A DNA stretch of 64,000 nucleotides from Oxalobacteraceae bacterium (GCA_013284265.1 JABTBR010000042.1:1-64000), one strand, 5' to 3'. Positions 33,598 through 43,331 are shown, counted from the stretch's first letter. A program made the numbers and translations. Notes: a model not told the origin generated them from the sequence alone.

Positions 33598-35117
33598 TGA
33601 GCTACCAAGGCAAAACCGCACTGGTACTGGGACTCGGCGAGTCCGGCCTGGCAATGGCGCTGTGGCTGGCGCGCGCCGGTGCGCAGGTGCGCGTGGCCGA
33701 TACGCGCCATGCGCCGGAGCGCCTGCCGGTGCTGAAGGTGGCCGTGCCCGAGGCACAATTCATCGACGGTCCGTTCGTCGCCAGCCTGCTGGAAGGCGTC
33801 GATTTCGTCGCCGTCAGCCCCGGCCTGTCGCCGCTGAAGGAACTGGCCGAGATCGCGCCGGCCGCCGCCGCGCGCAATATTCCGCTGTGGGGCGAGATCG
33901 AACTGTTCGCCCAGGCGCTGGCCGAATTGAAGGCGCAGCAGGGCTACCAGCCCAAGCTGATCGCCATCACCGGCACCAACGGCAAGACCACCGTCACCAG
34001 CATGGTGGGCCAGCTGTGCGAGCGCGCCGGCCAGCGCGTGCGCGTGGCCGGCAATATCAGCCCGGCCGCGCTCGACGTGCTGCGCGAAGTGCTCGACGCG
34101 GACTACGCCGGCCAGGCCGATGCGCTGCCGCAGGTGTGGGTACTGGAGCTGTCGAGCTTCCAGCTGCATACCACCTTCAGCCTGCAGGCCGATGCCGCCA
34201 CCGTGCTCAATATCACCCAGGACCATCTGGACTGGCATGGCGACATGGATGCCTACGCGGCCGACAAGCAGCGCATCTTCGGTGCCGACACCGTGCGCGT
34301 GCTCAATCGCGACGATGCGGCCGTGATGAAGATGGCCGATCCGGCCGGCGAGAACATCAGCTTCGGCACCGACGCGCCGGTACTGGCCGACTGCCTTGGC
34401 CTGAACAACGAGCGCGGCATCCTGTGGCTGTCGCTGGCCGTGCCGGGCGAAGAAGTCGAAAAGAAAAAACGCAAGAAGAACGATCCCGTTCCCGAGCCGG
34501 TCGAATGCAGCATCCAGAACCTGATGCCGTCGGACGCGCTGCAAGTGCGCGGCCTGCACAACGCATCGAACGCGCTGGCCGCGCTGGCCCTGTGCCGCGC
34601 CATCGGCCTGCCGCTGGCCGCGCTGCTGCATGGCCTGCGCGAGTTCCGCGGCCAGCCGCACCGGGTCGAACTGGTGGCCGCCATCAACGGCGTTGAATAT
34701 TACGACGACAGCAAGGGCACCAATGTGGGCGCCACCGTGGCCGCGCTGCTCGGCCTGGGCAAGAGCTTCGGCGGCGCCGACCAGCGCCTGGTGCTGATCG
34801 CCGGCGGCGACGGCAAGGGCCAGGATTTTGCGCCTCTGGCCGATCCGGTCTCGCGCTATGTGCGCGCCGTGCTGCTGATCGGGCGCGACGGTCCGGCGGT
34901 GCACGCCGCGCTGGAAGCGACCGGCGTGCACCTGGAATACTGCCTGACGCTGGAAAAAGCCGTGGTCGCCGCTTCGCAGCTGGCCAAGCCTAGCGATGCC
35001 GTGCTGCTGTCGCCGGCCTGCGCCAGCATGGACATGTTCAAGAACTACGCGCACCGCGCGCAGGTGTTCGTCGACGCCGTACGTGAACTCGCACTCGATC
35101 AGGGACAGGAAATCTGA
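33597..35117 (+). CDS. murD: UDP-MurNAc-L-Ala:D-Glu ligase MurD
   Basis: Cytoplasmic Mur ligase of 506 aa that adds D-glutamate. It has the N-terminal Rossmann VLGLGESGLAMALWLARAG, the ATP loop AITGTNGKTTVTSMVG near 122, QDHLDWHGDMDAY near 206 and YDDSKGTNVGATVAAL near 368. It is longer than E. coli MurD (438 aa); part of the extra length is a very basic loop at about 282-300 (EKKKRKKNDPVPEP) within the central domain. It overlaps both neighbours by one base. Confidence 0.95.
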   Translation: MSYQGKTALVLGLGESGLAMALWLARAGAQVRVADTRHAPERLPVLKVAVPEAQFIDGPFVASLLEGVDFVAVSPGLSPLKELAEIAPAAAARNIPLWGEIELFAQALAELKAQQGYQPKLIAITGTNGKTTVTSMVGQLCERAGQRVRVAGNISPAALDVLREVLDADYAGQADALPQVWVLELSSFQLHTTFSLQADAATVLNITQDHLDWHGDMDAYAADKQRIFGADTVRVLNRDDAAVMKMADPAGENISFGTDAPVLADCLGLNNERGILWLSLAVPGEEVEKKKRKKNDPVPEPVECSIQNLMPSDALQVRGLHNASNALAALALCRAIGLPLAALLHGLREFRGQPHRVELVAAINGVEYYDDSKGTNVGATVAALLGLGKSFGGADQRLVLIAGGDGKGQDFAPLADPVSRYVRAVLLIGRDGPAVHAALEATGVHLEYCLTLEKAVVAASQLAKPSDAVLLSPACASMDMFKNYAHRAQVFVDAVRELALDQGQEI

Positions 35118-36337
35118 TGGCCTTCCAGCTGCCATTCCGCTTCTCCGGCTCATCGGCTTCGACGCCGATGGACAGTCGCGCGCGGCAGTCGAAGATGATG
35201 GAATACGACCAGCCGCTGGTCTGGGTCACCCTGCTGCTGATGCTGCTGGGGATGGTGATGGTGTATTCGGCCTCGATCTCGCTGCCCGATTCGCCCAAGT
35301 TCGCCAACTATGTGCGCTGGCAGAATACCTACTTCCTGCAGCGCCAGGCCATGTTCGTCTGCGTCTCGCTGATCGCCGGCCTGTTCGTGTTCCGCATCCG
35401 CATCGCCGACCTGCAAAAGGCCGCGCCCTATCTGTTCATCGGCACCCTGGTGCTGCTGGTGATGGTGCTCATCCCGGGCCTGGGCGTGGTGGTCAACGGC
35501 GGGCGCCGCTGGCTCTCGCTCAAGGTCATCAACATCCAGCCGTCCGAACTGATGAAGGTGGTGGCGGTGCTGTACGCGGCCGACTACACGGTGCGCAAGC
35601 AGGAATACATGCACAAGCTGACCAAGGGCTTCCTGCCGATGGCCGCCGCGGTCGGCTGCGTGGGCCTGCTGCTGCTGCTCGAACCCGATCTGGGCGCCTT
35701 CGGCGTGATCGTCTGCATCGCCATGGGCATCCTGTTCCTGGGCGGGATCAACGCGATCTGGTTCGGCGGCATCGGCGCCGTGCTGGTGACGATTTTCGTG
35801 ACCATCATCGCCTTGTCCAAATTCCGGCGCGAGCGCTACTTCGCCTATCTGAATCCCTGGCAGGAAGACAATGCCCTGAACAAGGCTTACCAGCTGACGC
35901 ACTCGCTGATCGCTTTCGGGCGCGGCGAGATTTTTGGCGTCGGCCTGGGCGGCAGTGTGGAAAAGCTGCACTACCTGCCCGAGGCGCATACCGATTTCCT
36001 GCTTGCCGTGATCGGCGAGGAGCTGGGCCTGGCCGGCGTGCTGGTGGTGATCGCGCTGTTCTACTGGCTGATCAAGCGCGCCTTCGACATCGGCCGCCAG
36101 GCCATCGCCATCGACCAGACCTTTGCCGGCCTCACCGCCAAGGGCATCGGCATCTGGATCGGGGTGCAGACGTTTATTAATATGGGTGTGAACCTTGGTC
36201 TGCTGCCGACCAAGGGTCTGACCTTGCCGCTGATGAGCTATGGCGGCACGGGTGTGGTAATTAACTGCATCGGACTCGCGATCCTGCTCAGGATCGACTA
36301 CGAGAACCGGGTCCTGATGCGTGGTGGCAGACTATGA
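35117..36337 (+). CDS. ftsW: Septal peptidoglycan glycosyltransferase FtsW
   Basis: SEDS-family polymerase of 406 aa with about ten membrane helices, partner of FtsI. Conserved features are MVYSASISLPDS after the first helix, NGGRRWLSL near 128, the catalytic-loop segment HTDFLLAVIGEELG near 291 and NLGLLPTKGLTLPLMSYGG near 355. It overlaps murD by one base and murG by four. Confidence 0.95.
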   Translation: MAFQLPFRFSGSSASTPMDSRARQSKMMEYDQPLVWVTLLLMLLGMVMVYSASISLPDSPKFANYVRWQNTYFLQRQAMFVCVSLIAGLFVFRIRIADLQKAAPYLFIGTLVLLVMVLIPGLGVVVNGGRRWLSLKVINIQPSELMKVVAVLYAADYTVRKQEYMHKLTKGFLPMAAAVGCVGLLLLLEPDLGAFGVIVCIAMGILFLGGINAIWFGGIGAVLVTIFVTIIALSKFRRERYFAYLNPWQEDNALNKAYQLTHSLIAFGRGEIFGVGLGGSVEKLHYLPEAHTDFLLAVIGEELGLAGVLVVIALFYWLIKRAFDIGRQAIAIDQTFAGLTAKGIGIWIGVQTFINMGVNLGLLPTKGLTLPLMSYGGTGVVINCIGLAILLRIDYENRVLMRGGRL

Positions 36338-37401
36338 AACGACTGATGATCATGGCGGCCGGTACCGGCGGTCATATTTTCCCCGGCCTGGCGATCGCCC
36401 AGACCATGCGCGCGCGCGGCTGGGAAGTAAGCTGGCTGGGCACGGCCCACGGCATGGAACAGGACCTGGTGCCGAAACACGGCATCGCCATGGATGCGAT
36501 TAACTTTTCCGGCATGCGCGGCAAGGGCCTCAAGCACACCATCTCCGGCGCATTCAAGATGCTGGCCGGCTTTGGCGCCTGCTTCCGCTTTATCGGCAAG
36601 CGCAAGCCCGATGTGGTGCTGGGCATGGGCGGCTACGTCACCGTCCCCGGCGGCATGATGGCGCGCCTGCGCGGCGTGCCGCTGGTGCTGGTCAATGCCG
36701 ACGCGGCGCTGCTGCTGTCGAACGGTACGCTGGCGCCGCTGGCGAGCAAGGTCTGCTTCGGTTTCCCGGCCAATTTCGGCCGCGCGGCCTCCAAGGCCGT
36801 GGTCACCGGCAATCCGGTGCGCAAGGAGATCCTGGACATGGCCGGTCCGCAGCCGCGTTTCGCCGGCCGCGAAGGCGTGCTGCGCATCCTGGTGGTGGGC
36901 GGCAGCCTGGGCGCGAAAGCGCTGAACGACAATCTGCCGGCGGCGCTGGCGCTGATTCCGGCCGAACGCCGTCCCCAGGTGACCCACCAGTCGGGCAAGA
37001 AGAATATCGACGCCTTGCGCGCTTCGTATGCGCAGGCGGGCGTGCAGGCCAACGTGGTCGACTTCATCGATGACATGGCGCGCGCCTATGAAGTTGCCGA
37101 TCTGGTAATCTGCCGCGCCGGCGCCATCACGGTGTCGGAACTGACCGCCGCTGGCGTGGCCAGCGTACTGGTGCCGCTGGTGGCATCGACCACCAGCCAC
37201 CAGCGCGACAACGCGCAATGGATGGCGCAGCAAAAGGCGGCGATACACCTGCCGCAAACCGAGATGCAGGCTGCCAGCCTGGCGAAACTGCTCGAAACGC
37301 TGACCCGTGCGACCTGCCTGGAAATGGCGGTGGCGGCGCGCGCGGCCGGCAAGCGCGACGCGAACGACGCCATCGCACAAGTATTGGAACAATTATCATG
37401 A
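36334..37401 (+). CDS. murG: UDP-GlcNAc:lipid I GlcNAc transferase MurG
   Basis: Peripheral inner-membrane glycosyltransferase (GT28) of 355 aa that turns lipid I into lipid II. It has the N-terminal glycine loop MAAGTGGHIFPGLAIA (7-22), a second loop GMGGYVTVPGG near 97, GGSLGAKALND near 190 and the donor-binding CRAGAITVSELTAAGVASVLVP near 260. It overlaps both ftsW and murC by four bases. Confidence 0.96.
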   Translation: MKRLMIMAAGTGGHIFPGLAIAQTMRARGWEVSWLGTAHGMEQDLVPKHGIAMDAINFSGMRGKGLKHTISGAFKMLAGFGACFRFIGKRKPDVVLGMGGYVTVPGGMMARLRGVPLVLVNADAALLLSNGTLAPLASKVCFGFPANFGRAASKAVVTGNPVRKEILDMAGPQPRFAGREGVLRILVVGGSLGAKALNDNLPAALALIPAERRPQVTHQSGKKNIDALRASYAQAGVQANVVDFIDDMARAYEVADLVICRAGAITVSELTAAGVASVLVPLVASTTSHQRDNAQWMAQQKAAIHLPQTEMQAASLAKLLETLTRATCLEMAVAARAAGKRDANDAIAQVLEQLS

Positions 37402-38798
37402 AACACAAAGTACAGAATATTCACTTCGTCGGCATCGGCGGCAGCGGCATGAGCGGCATCGCCGAAGTGCTGCTCACACTGGGCTACACCGTCACCGGCT
37501 CGGACCTGGGCAGCAACGCCGTCACGCAGCGCCTGGCCAGCCTGGGCGCGACCGTCTCGCAAGGCCACGCGGCCGAAAATATCGGCGAGGCCGACGCCGT
37601 CGTCACTTCCACCGCCGTCCAGCAGGACAACCCGGAAGTGCTGGCCGCGCGTGCCCGCAAAATCCCCATCGTGCCGCGCGCCGTCATGCTGGGCGAGCTG
37701 ATGCGCCTGAAGCGCGGCATCGCCATTGCCGGCACCCACGGCAAGACCACCACCACCAGCCTGGTCGCCTCGGTGCTGGCCCAGGGCGGACTCGATCCGA
37801 CCTTCGTCATTGGCGGCCGCCTGACCAGCGCCGGCGCCAACGCCAAGCTGGGCACCGGCGAATACCTGGTGGCCGAAGCCGATGAATCGGATGCCTCCTT
37901 CCTGAATCTGACGCCGATGATCGAAGTGATCACCAATATCGACGCCGATCATATGGAAACCTATGAGCACGATTTCGAAAAGCTCAAGCAGGCCTTCGTC
38001 CAGTTCACCCATCGCCTGCCGTTCTATGGCCGCGCCATGCTGTGCATCGACGATGTGCATGTGCGCTCGATCATTCCCTTCGTGACCAAGCCGGTCACCA
38101 CCTACGGCTTCCATGAGGATGCCGAGGTACGCGCCGTCAACGCCCGCGCGGTCGGCCTGGAAATGCACTTCACCGTGATCCAGGACGGTTATCCGGACCT
38201 GGACGTGGTGCTGAACCAGCCCGGCATGCATAACGTGCAGAACGCCTGCTCGGCGGTGGCGATCGCGCGCGAAATCGGCATCGAAGACAAGGACACCCAG
38301 GCCGGCCTGGCCGGCTTTGCCGGCGTGGGCCGCCGCTTCACCCGCTATGGCGAAGTGGCCATCGAAGGCGACGCCGCCAAGGGCACTTTCGCGCTGGTGG
38401 ACGATTTCGGCCACCATCCGGTGGAAACCGAAGTCACGCTGGCCGCCGCGCGCGCCGCCTTCCCGGGCCGGCGCCTGGTGCTGGCCTTCCAGCCGCACCG
38501 CTACAGCCGCACGCGCGACCTGTTCGAAGACTTCGTCAAGATCCTGGGCAGTGCCGACGTGCTGGTGCTGGCCGAGGTGTACGCGGCCGGCGAGGCGCCT
38601 ATCGTGGCCGCCGATGGCCGCGCGCTGGCGCATGCGCTGCGCGCACGCGGCAAGACTGAACCGATTTTCGTGGAGGCCATCGGCGATATGCCGGAAACCA
38701 TCATGAGCGTGCTGCGCGATGGCGACGTCGTCATCACCATGGGCGCCGGCTCGATCAGCGGCGTGCCAGCGAAACTGACCAATTATCCAAAGGCTTGA
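37398..38798 (+). CDS. murC: UDP-MurNAc:L-Ala ligase MurC
   Basis: First Mur ligase of the pathway, 466 aa, adding L-Ala to UDP-MurNAc. Substrate loop FVGIGGSGMSGIAEVL (about 8-23), ATP loop GTHGKTTTTSLVAS near 114, DDFGHHPVE near 335 and FQPHRYSRTRDLF near 358. ATG 37398 overlaps the murG stop. Earlier in-frame codons would only extend into murG, so they were not used. Confidence 0.97.
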   Translation: MKHKVQNIHFVGIGGSGMSGIAEVLLTLGYTVTGSDLGSNAVTQRLASLGATVSQGHAAENIGEADAVVTSTAVQQDNPEVLAARARKIPIVPRAVMLGELMRLKRGIAIAGTHGKTTTTSLVASVLAQGGLDPTFVIGGRLTSAGANAKLGTGEYLVAEADESDASFLNLTPMIEVITNIDADHMETYEHDFEKLKQAFVQFTHRLPFYGRAMLCIDDVHVRSIIPFVTKPVTTYGFHEDAEVRAVNARAVGLEMHFTVIQDGYPDLDVVLNQPGMHNVQNACSAVAIAREIGIEDKDTQAGLAGFAGVGRRFTRYGEVAIEGDAAKGTFALVDDFGHHPVETEVTLAAARAAFPGRRLVLAFQPHRYSRTRDLFEDFVKILGSADVLVLAEVYAAGEAPIVAADGRALAHALRARGKTEPIFVEAIGDMPETIMSVLRDGDVVITMGAGSISGVPAKLTNYPKA

Positions 38799-38800
38799 AC

Positions 38801-39856
38801 GTGAACCACATTACTCCCATCGAAGCACAGGCACTCGGTAAAGTCGGCGTGCTGTTTGGCGGCCGCTCGGCCGAGCGCGATGTGTCGCTGATGTCCGGCG
38901 CGGGCGTGCTGGCGGCGCTGCAAAGCCAGGGCGTCGATGCGCATGCCTTCGATCCGGGCCAGCGTTCGCTGGCCGAACTGGCCGCCGAGAAGTTCGACCG
39001 CGTCTTCATCGCGCTGCATGGCCGCTTCGGCGAAGACGGCAGCCTGCAGGGCGCGCTGGAACAGCTGGGCATTCCCTACACCGGCAGCGGCGTGACCGCC
39101 TGCGCCATCGGCATGGACAAGATCTACACCAAGATCGTCTGGCTGATGCATGGCTTGCCGACGCCTAAATACGCGGTGATCGACGCTTCCTCCGACCTGG
39201 CCGCCGTGGCCGCCGACCTGGGCCTGCCGCTGATCGTCAAGCCGCCGCATGAAGGGTCGACCATCGGCATCACCAAGGTCAATGCCGCCGCCGAGTTCCG
39301 GGCAGCCTTCGACACCGCCGCCGCGCTGGACAATTCGGTGCTGGCCGAGGAATTCGTCACCGGCCGCGAATTCACCGTGGCCATCCTGGGGCAGGGTGCC
39401 GGCGCGCGTGCGCTGCCTATCGTGGAGATCGTGGCGCCGGAAGGCAATTACGACTACCAGAACAAGTACTTCACCGATACCACCCAGTACTTCTGCCCGG
39501 CCGTGCTGGACGCGGCGCTGACGGCGGAGATGCAGCGCATCGCGCTCGAAGCCTACCGCACCCTCGGTTGCGAGGGCTGGGGCCGGGTCGACGTGCTGCT
39601 GCGCGCGCGCGACAACAAGCCCTTCCTGCTGGAAGTGAACGCATCGCCAGGCATGACCAGCCATTCGCTGGTGCCGATGGCGGCGCGCGCGGACGGCATC
39701 AGCTATGAAGCGCTGTGCGTGGAAATCCTGCGCGCGGCCCGTCTGAAAATGCCGGGACCGCCGGCCGCCAAGGTGGGCGCCGTGACGGCGGCCAATACCG
39801 GCACGCCGCCGGCCGGGCCGCTGGCACCAGTGGCGCCAGCGAAGGGTCAGGGGTAA
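38801..39856 (+). CDS. ddlB: D-alanine-D-alanine ligase
   Basis: ATP-grasp enzyme of 351 aa that joins two D-Ala for MurF. It has KVGVLFGGRSAERDVSLMSG at the start, LPLIVKPPHEGSTIGITKV near 143 and the metal/ATP site FLLEVNASPGMTSHSLVP near 273. The C-terminal 40 residues (PPAAKVGAVTAANTG...) extend beyond the usual fold and are low in complexity. I take GTG 38801, seven bases after AAAGG; the TTG at 38795 is too close to that site. Confidence 0.94.
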   Translation: MNHITPIEAQALGKVGVLFGGRSAERDVSLMSGAGVLAALQSQGVDAHAFDPGQRSLAELAAEKFDRVFIALHGRFGEDGSLQGALEQLGIPYTGSGVTACAIGMDKIYTKIVWLMHGLPTPKYAVIDASSDLAAVAADLGLPLIVKPPHEGSTIGITKVNAAAEFRAAFDTAAALDNSVLAEEFVTGREFTVAILGQGAGARALPIVEIVAPEGNYDYQNKYFTDTTQYFCPAVLDAALTAEMQRIALEAYRTLGCEGWGRVDVLLRARDNKPFLLEVNASPGMTSHSLVPMAARADGISYEALCVEILRAARLKMPGPPAAKVGAVTAANTGTPPAGPLAPVAPAKGQG

Positions 39857-39862
39857 GCCAGC

Positions 39863-40693
39863 ATGTGGCAAGACGCAAAAGCCTTGAATGCAACCGCCAA
39901 CGGCATCATTGCCCTGGTGCTGCTGGCCTGCGTGGGTGCCGGGGTGTGGTGGCTGGCGCAGCGTCCGATGTTTACGCTGCGTACCATCCGCATCGAAAGC
40001 ATGGAGCAACAGGAAGAACTGAAACACGTGAATCATCTGACGCTGCGTAACAGCGCGCTGGACAAGATCAAGGGGAATTTTTTCACCACCAATCTGGAAG
40101 CGGTGCGGCTGGCCTTCGAATCGGTGCCCTGGGTACGCCGTGCCACGGTGCGGCGCGAGTGGCCCGATCAGCTGATCGTGGCATTGGAAGAACATGAGGC
40201 GCTGGGCACCTGGGGCGGGGATGGCCGCCTGCTGTCGACCAAGGGCGATGTGTTTACCGCCAACCTGGCCGAGGCGGAAGAAGACCATGTGCTGCCCGAG
40301 TTCGACGGGCCGGAGGGCAGCGAGAAGGAAGTGCTGTCGCGCTTTGCCGAGCTGCGCGACTGGTTCGCGCCGCTCAAGCTGGTGCCGCAGGCGCTGTCGC
40401 TGTCGACCCGCTATGCGTGGACCGTCAAGCTCGATAACGGAATGAGTGTGGCGCTGGGGCGGGAACAGACCAGCACCACCTTGAAGGAGAGGGTAGCCCG
40501 CCTGACCGGCATCTACCCGCAGCTGGTGACCCATTTGCAGAACATCGAGACCATCGATATGCGGTACCAGAACGGCCTGGCGTTAAGCGCGGCCGGACTG
40601 AAGATACCGGCCGAAGGCGCCAAACCGAAGCCGCGGCCGGCAGTAGCGAAGAAACCGACAACTAATTTAAAGCCAATCAAGCACATACAGTAG
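39863..40693 (+). CDS. ftsQ: Cell division protein FtsQ
   Basis: Bitopic inner-membrane protein of 276 aa that links early and late divisome parts through FtsB/FtsL. A membrane helix at about 11-32 is followed by a POTRA domain (MFTLRTIRIESMEQQEELKHVN) and the beta domain with VPWVRRATVRREWPDQL near 90. A basic tail rich in Lys and Pro ends the protein. It starts six bases after ddlB. Confidence 0.94.
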   Translation: MWQDAKALNATANGIIALVLLACVGAGVWWLAQRPMFTLRTIRIESMEQQEELKHVNHLTLRNSALDKIKGNFFTTNLEAVRLAFESVPWVRRATVRREWPDQLIVALEEHEALGTWGGDGRLLSTKGDVFTANLAEAEEDHVLPEFDGPEGSEKEVLSRFAELRDWFAPLKLVPQALSLSTRYAWTVKLDNGMSVALGREQTSTTLKERVARLTGIYPQLVTHLQNIETIDMRYQNGLALSAAGLKIPAEGAKPKPRPAVAKKPTTNLKPIKHIQ

Positions 40694-40702
40694 GCGAGAG
40701 AA

Positions 40703-41935
40703 ATGACAAAAGATGCGAAAAACCTGATCGTCGGCCTCGACATCGGCACCTCGAAAGTGGTGGCGGTGGTGGCCGAGGTGATGTCCGACGGACGCCACGA
40801 GGTGATCGGGCTGGGTCAGCACGAATCGAAGGGACTGAAGAAGGGCGTGGTCGTCAATATCGAGGCGACCGTCGAATCGATCCAGCGCGCGCTGGAAGAG
40901 GCCGAGCTGATGGCCGACTGCAAGATCCGCAACGTCTACGCCGGCATCGCCGGCAGCCATATCCGCAGCTTCAATTCGAGCGGCATGGTCGCCATCAAGG
41001 ACAAGGAAGTGACGGCCACCGACGTGGCGCGCGTGATCGAAACGGCCAAGGCGGTCAATATTCCGACCGACCAGCAGCTGCTGCATACGGTGCCGCAGGA
41101 GTTCATCGTCGACAGCCAGGAAGACGTGCGCGAGCCGATCGGCATGAGCGGCATCCGCCTGGAAGTCAAAGTCCATATCGTCACCGGCGCGGTGTCGGCG
41201 GTGCAGAACATCGTCAAGTGCGTGCGCCGCTGCGGCCTGGAAGTGTCGGACCTGATTTTGCAGCCGATGGCCTCGGCCGACGCGGTGCTGACGCCGGACG
41301 AAAAAGAGCTGGGCGTGGTCCTGATCGACATCGGCGGCGGCACCACCGACGTGGCGGTGTTCTCGGACGGCGCGATCCGCCACACGGCGGTCATTCCGAT
41401 CGCCGGCGACCAGATCACCAACGATATCGCGATGGCGCTGCGCACCCCGACTTCGGAGGCCGAAGAGATCAAGATCCGCTACGGCGTGGCCAAGCAGGTG
41501 CTGGCCGATCCGGGCGAGTCGCTCGAAGTGCCGGGCCTGGGCGACCGCGGCCCGCGCAATCTGTCGCGCCAGGCGCTGGCCGCCGTGATCGAGCCGCGCG
41601 TGGAAGAGCTGTTTGCGATGGTGCACCAGGTGGTGCGCGAGTCCGGCTACGAGGGCGTGCTCTCGTCGGGCATCGTGCTCACCGGCGGCACCTCGATCAT
41701 GCCTGGCATGGTTGAAATGGCGGAAGACATTTTCCTCAAGCCGGCGCGCCTTGGCACGCCGGACTACCGCGGCCAGTTGGCCGACGTGGTTCGCAGCCCG
41801 CGCTATGCCACCGTGCTAGGCCTGCTGCTCGAAGCGAAGAAGCAGTACCTGCGCGGCCATATCGTCACGCGTCAGGATGGCTCGGTGAAGGCGGTCTGGC
41901 AGCGCATGAAGGAATGGTTCTTGGGGAATTTTTAA
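40703..41935 (+). CDS. ftsA: Cell division protein FtsA
   Basis: Actin-like ATPase of 410 aa that anchors FtsZ to the membrane. Phosphate-1 motif IVGLDIGTSKVVAVVAE (8-24), the 1C domain, phosphate-2 LIDIGGGTTDVAVF near 208 and the adenosine motif GIVLTGGTSIMPGM near 320. The C-terminal amphipathic helix (VWQRMKEWFLGNF) is the membrane anchor. It ends 175 bases before ftsZ, the widest gap inside the dcw cluster. Confidence 0.97.
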   Translation: MTKDAKNLIVGLDIGTSKVVAVVAEVMSDGRHEVIGLGQHESKGLKKGVVVNIEATVESIQRALEEAELMADCKIRNVYAGIAGSHIRSFNSSGMVAIKDKEVTATDVARVIETAKAVNIPTDQQLLHTVPQEFIVDSQEDVREPIGMSGIRLEVKVHIVTGAVSAVQNIVKCVRRCGLEVSDLILQPMASADAVLTPDEKELGVVLIDIGGGTTDVAVFSDGAIRHTAVIPIAGDQITNDIAMALRTPTSEAEEIKIRYGVAKQVLADPGESLEVPGLGDRGPRNLSRQALAAVIEPRVEELFAMVHQVVRESGYEGVLSSGIVLTGGTSIMPGMVEMAEDIFLKPARLGTPDYRGQLADVVRSPRYATVLGLLLEAKKQYLRGHIVTRQDGSVKAVWQRMKEWFLGNF

Positions 41936-41985
41936 ATTTAAGTGTGAGTTTTAAGTTCAGATTCAGTTGTAGCAGGTATCAGTAA

Positions 41986-42014
41986 TTGGCAATGTCGGTG
42001 CACGAGAGTACAAA
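41986..42014 (+). promoter_or_regulatory. Promoter directly before ftsZ
   Basis: TTGGCA (41986-41991), 17 bases, TACAAA (42009-42014). The predicted start near 42021 gives a leader of about 90 nt that consists mostly of the hairpin at 42036-42091. Confidence 0.65.
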
Positions 42015-42035
42015 AACGATTTATATTATTTAACC

Positions 42036-42091
42036 GCAGTTTTCAATCCCCAGTTCTCCTACCGATATGAGGACTGGCGCTTGAAAACCGC
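42036..42091 (+). promoter_or_regulatory. Hairpin in the ftsZ leader
   Basis: GTTTTCAA (42039-42046) pairs with TTGAAAAC (42081-42088). After a 3x3 internal loop, CCAGTTCTC (42050-42058) pairs with GAGGACTGG (42069-42077) with one G-T pair, leaving a 10-base loop. It ends about ten bases before the GGAG of ftsZ and has no T-run, so it is not a terminator. Confidence 0.7.
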
Positions 42092-42110
42092 ATTCTGATA
42101 GGAGCACATC

Positions 42111-43331
42111 ATGGAGTTTGACATGGTCGATAACACAGCTTTGGGTACTGTCATCAAGGTCGTCGGCGTCGGCGGAGCAGGTGGCAATGCAGTGCAACAC
42201 ATGATCAACAAGGGCATGTCGGGCGTCGAGTTCATCGCCGCCAACACCGATGCCCAGGCATTGTCGACCTCCAAGGCCGACAATATCATCCAGATCGGCG
42301 AGACCGGCCTGGGTGCGGGCATGAAGCCTGACGTCGGCCGCAAGCTGGCCGAAGAATCGCGCCAGCGCATCGAAGACTCGCTGCGCGGCGCGCACATGGT
42401 GTTCATCGCCGCCGGCATGGGCGGCGGCACCGGCACCGGCGCCGCTCCTATCGTGGCCGAAATCGCCAAGTCGCTGGGCGCGCTGACCGTGGCCGTGGTA
42501 TCGAAGCCGTTCTCGCACGAAGGCCAGCGCTGCATGGACATCGCCGACGAAGGCCTGGAACTGCTGTCGGCCAACGTCGATTCGCTGATCGTCATCCTGA
42601 ATGAAAAACTGGAAGAGATCTACGAAGACGAAAGCCTGATCGAGTGGCTGCAGCACGCCGACGATGTGCTCAACAACGCGGTGGCCGGTATCGCCGAGAT
42701 CATCAACGTGCCTGGCCATATCAACGTCGACTTCAATGACGTGAAAACCATCATGGGCGAGCAGGGCAAGGCCATGATGGGCACGGCCACCGCATCCGGC
42801 GTGGACCGTGCGCGCATCGCCGCCGAGCAGGCTGTCGCTTCGCCGCTGCTCGACGGCGTGGACCTGTCGGGCGCGCGCGGCGTGCTGGTCAATGTGACCG
42901 CCAGCCGTGGCCTGAAGGGTAAGGAAATCAAGGAAGTCATGGCCGCCGTGCGCGCCTTTGCCGCGCCGGACGCGTCGATCGCCCAGGGTATCGCCTACGA
43001 CGACGACATGGGCGACGCGATCCGCGTGACCGTGGTGGCGACCGGCCTGGGCAAAACCAAGAAGCATGTGCAACTGGTTCCCCAGCAGATGCTGCGCACC
43101 GGCACCCACAACAGCCCATTGATGCCTTCGGGCGCACTGGGCGGCGGCGGTGCGGCGGCGATGTCCATGGGCGCGACCAGCGGCATGGGCGGCGGCGCGC
43201 CAGCCTTCGACGGCATGAAGGCGCCAGCGGTATGGCGCCGCGAGTCGGCCTCGGAGCAGGTACGCGCGATGGAAAAGAATGGCATGGAAACCTATGACAT
43301 TCCGGCTTTCCTGCGCAAGCAGGCTGACTAA
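42111..43331 (+). CDS. ftsZ: Cell division GTPase FtsZ
   Basis: Tubulin-like GTPase of 406 aa that forms the Z ring. Nucleotide site IKVVGVGGAGGNAVQHMI (13-30), tubulin signature GGGTGTGAAPIVAEIA near 105, T7-loop residues NVDFNDVKTIM near 205. A Gly/Ala/Met-rich linker follows, and the conserved C-terminal peptide YDIPAFLRKQAD binds FtsA and ZapD (zapD is in this window). It has its own promoter and a hairpin leader. Confidence 0.98.
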   Translation: MEFDMVDNTALGTVIKVVGVGGAGGNAVQHMINKGMSGVEFIAANTDAQALSTSKADNIIQIGETGLGAGMKPDVGRKLAEESRQRIEDSLRGAHMVFIAAGMGGGTGTGAAPIVAEIAKSLGALTVAVVSKPFSHEGQRCMDIADEGLELLSANVDSLIVILNEKLEEIYEDESLIEWLQHADDVLNNAVAGIAEIINVPGHINVDFNDVKTIMGEQGKAMMGTATASGVDRARIAAEQAVASPLLDGVDLSGARGVLVNVTASRGLKGKEIKEVMAAVRAFAAPDASIAQGIAYDDDMGDAIRVTVVATGLGKTKKHVQLVPQQMLRTGTHNSPLMPSGALGGGGAAAMSMGATSGMGGGAPAFDGMKAPAVWRRESASEQVRAMEKNGMETYDIPAFLRKQAD

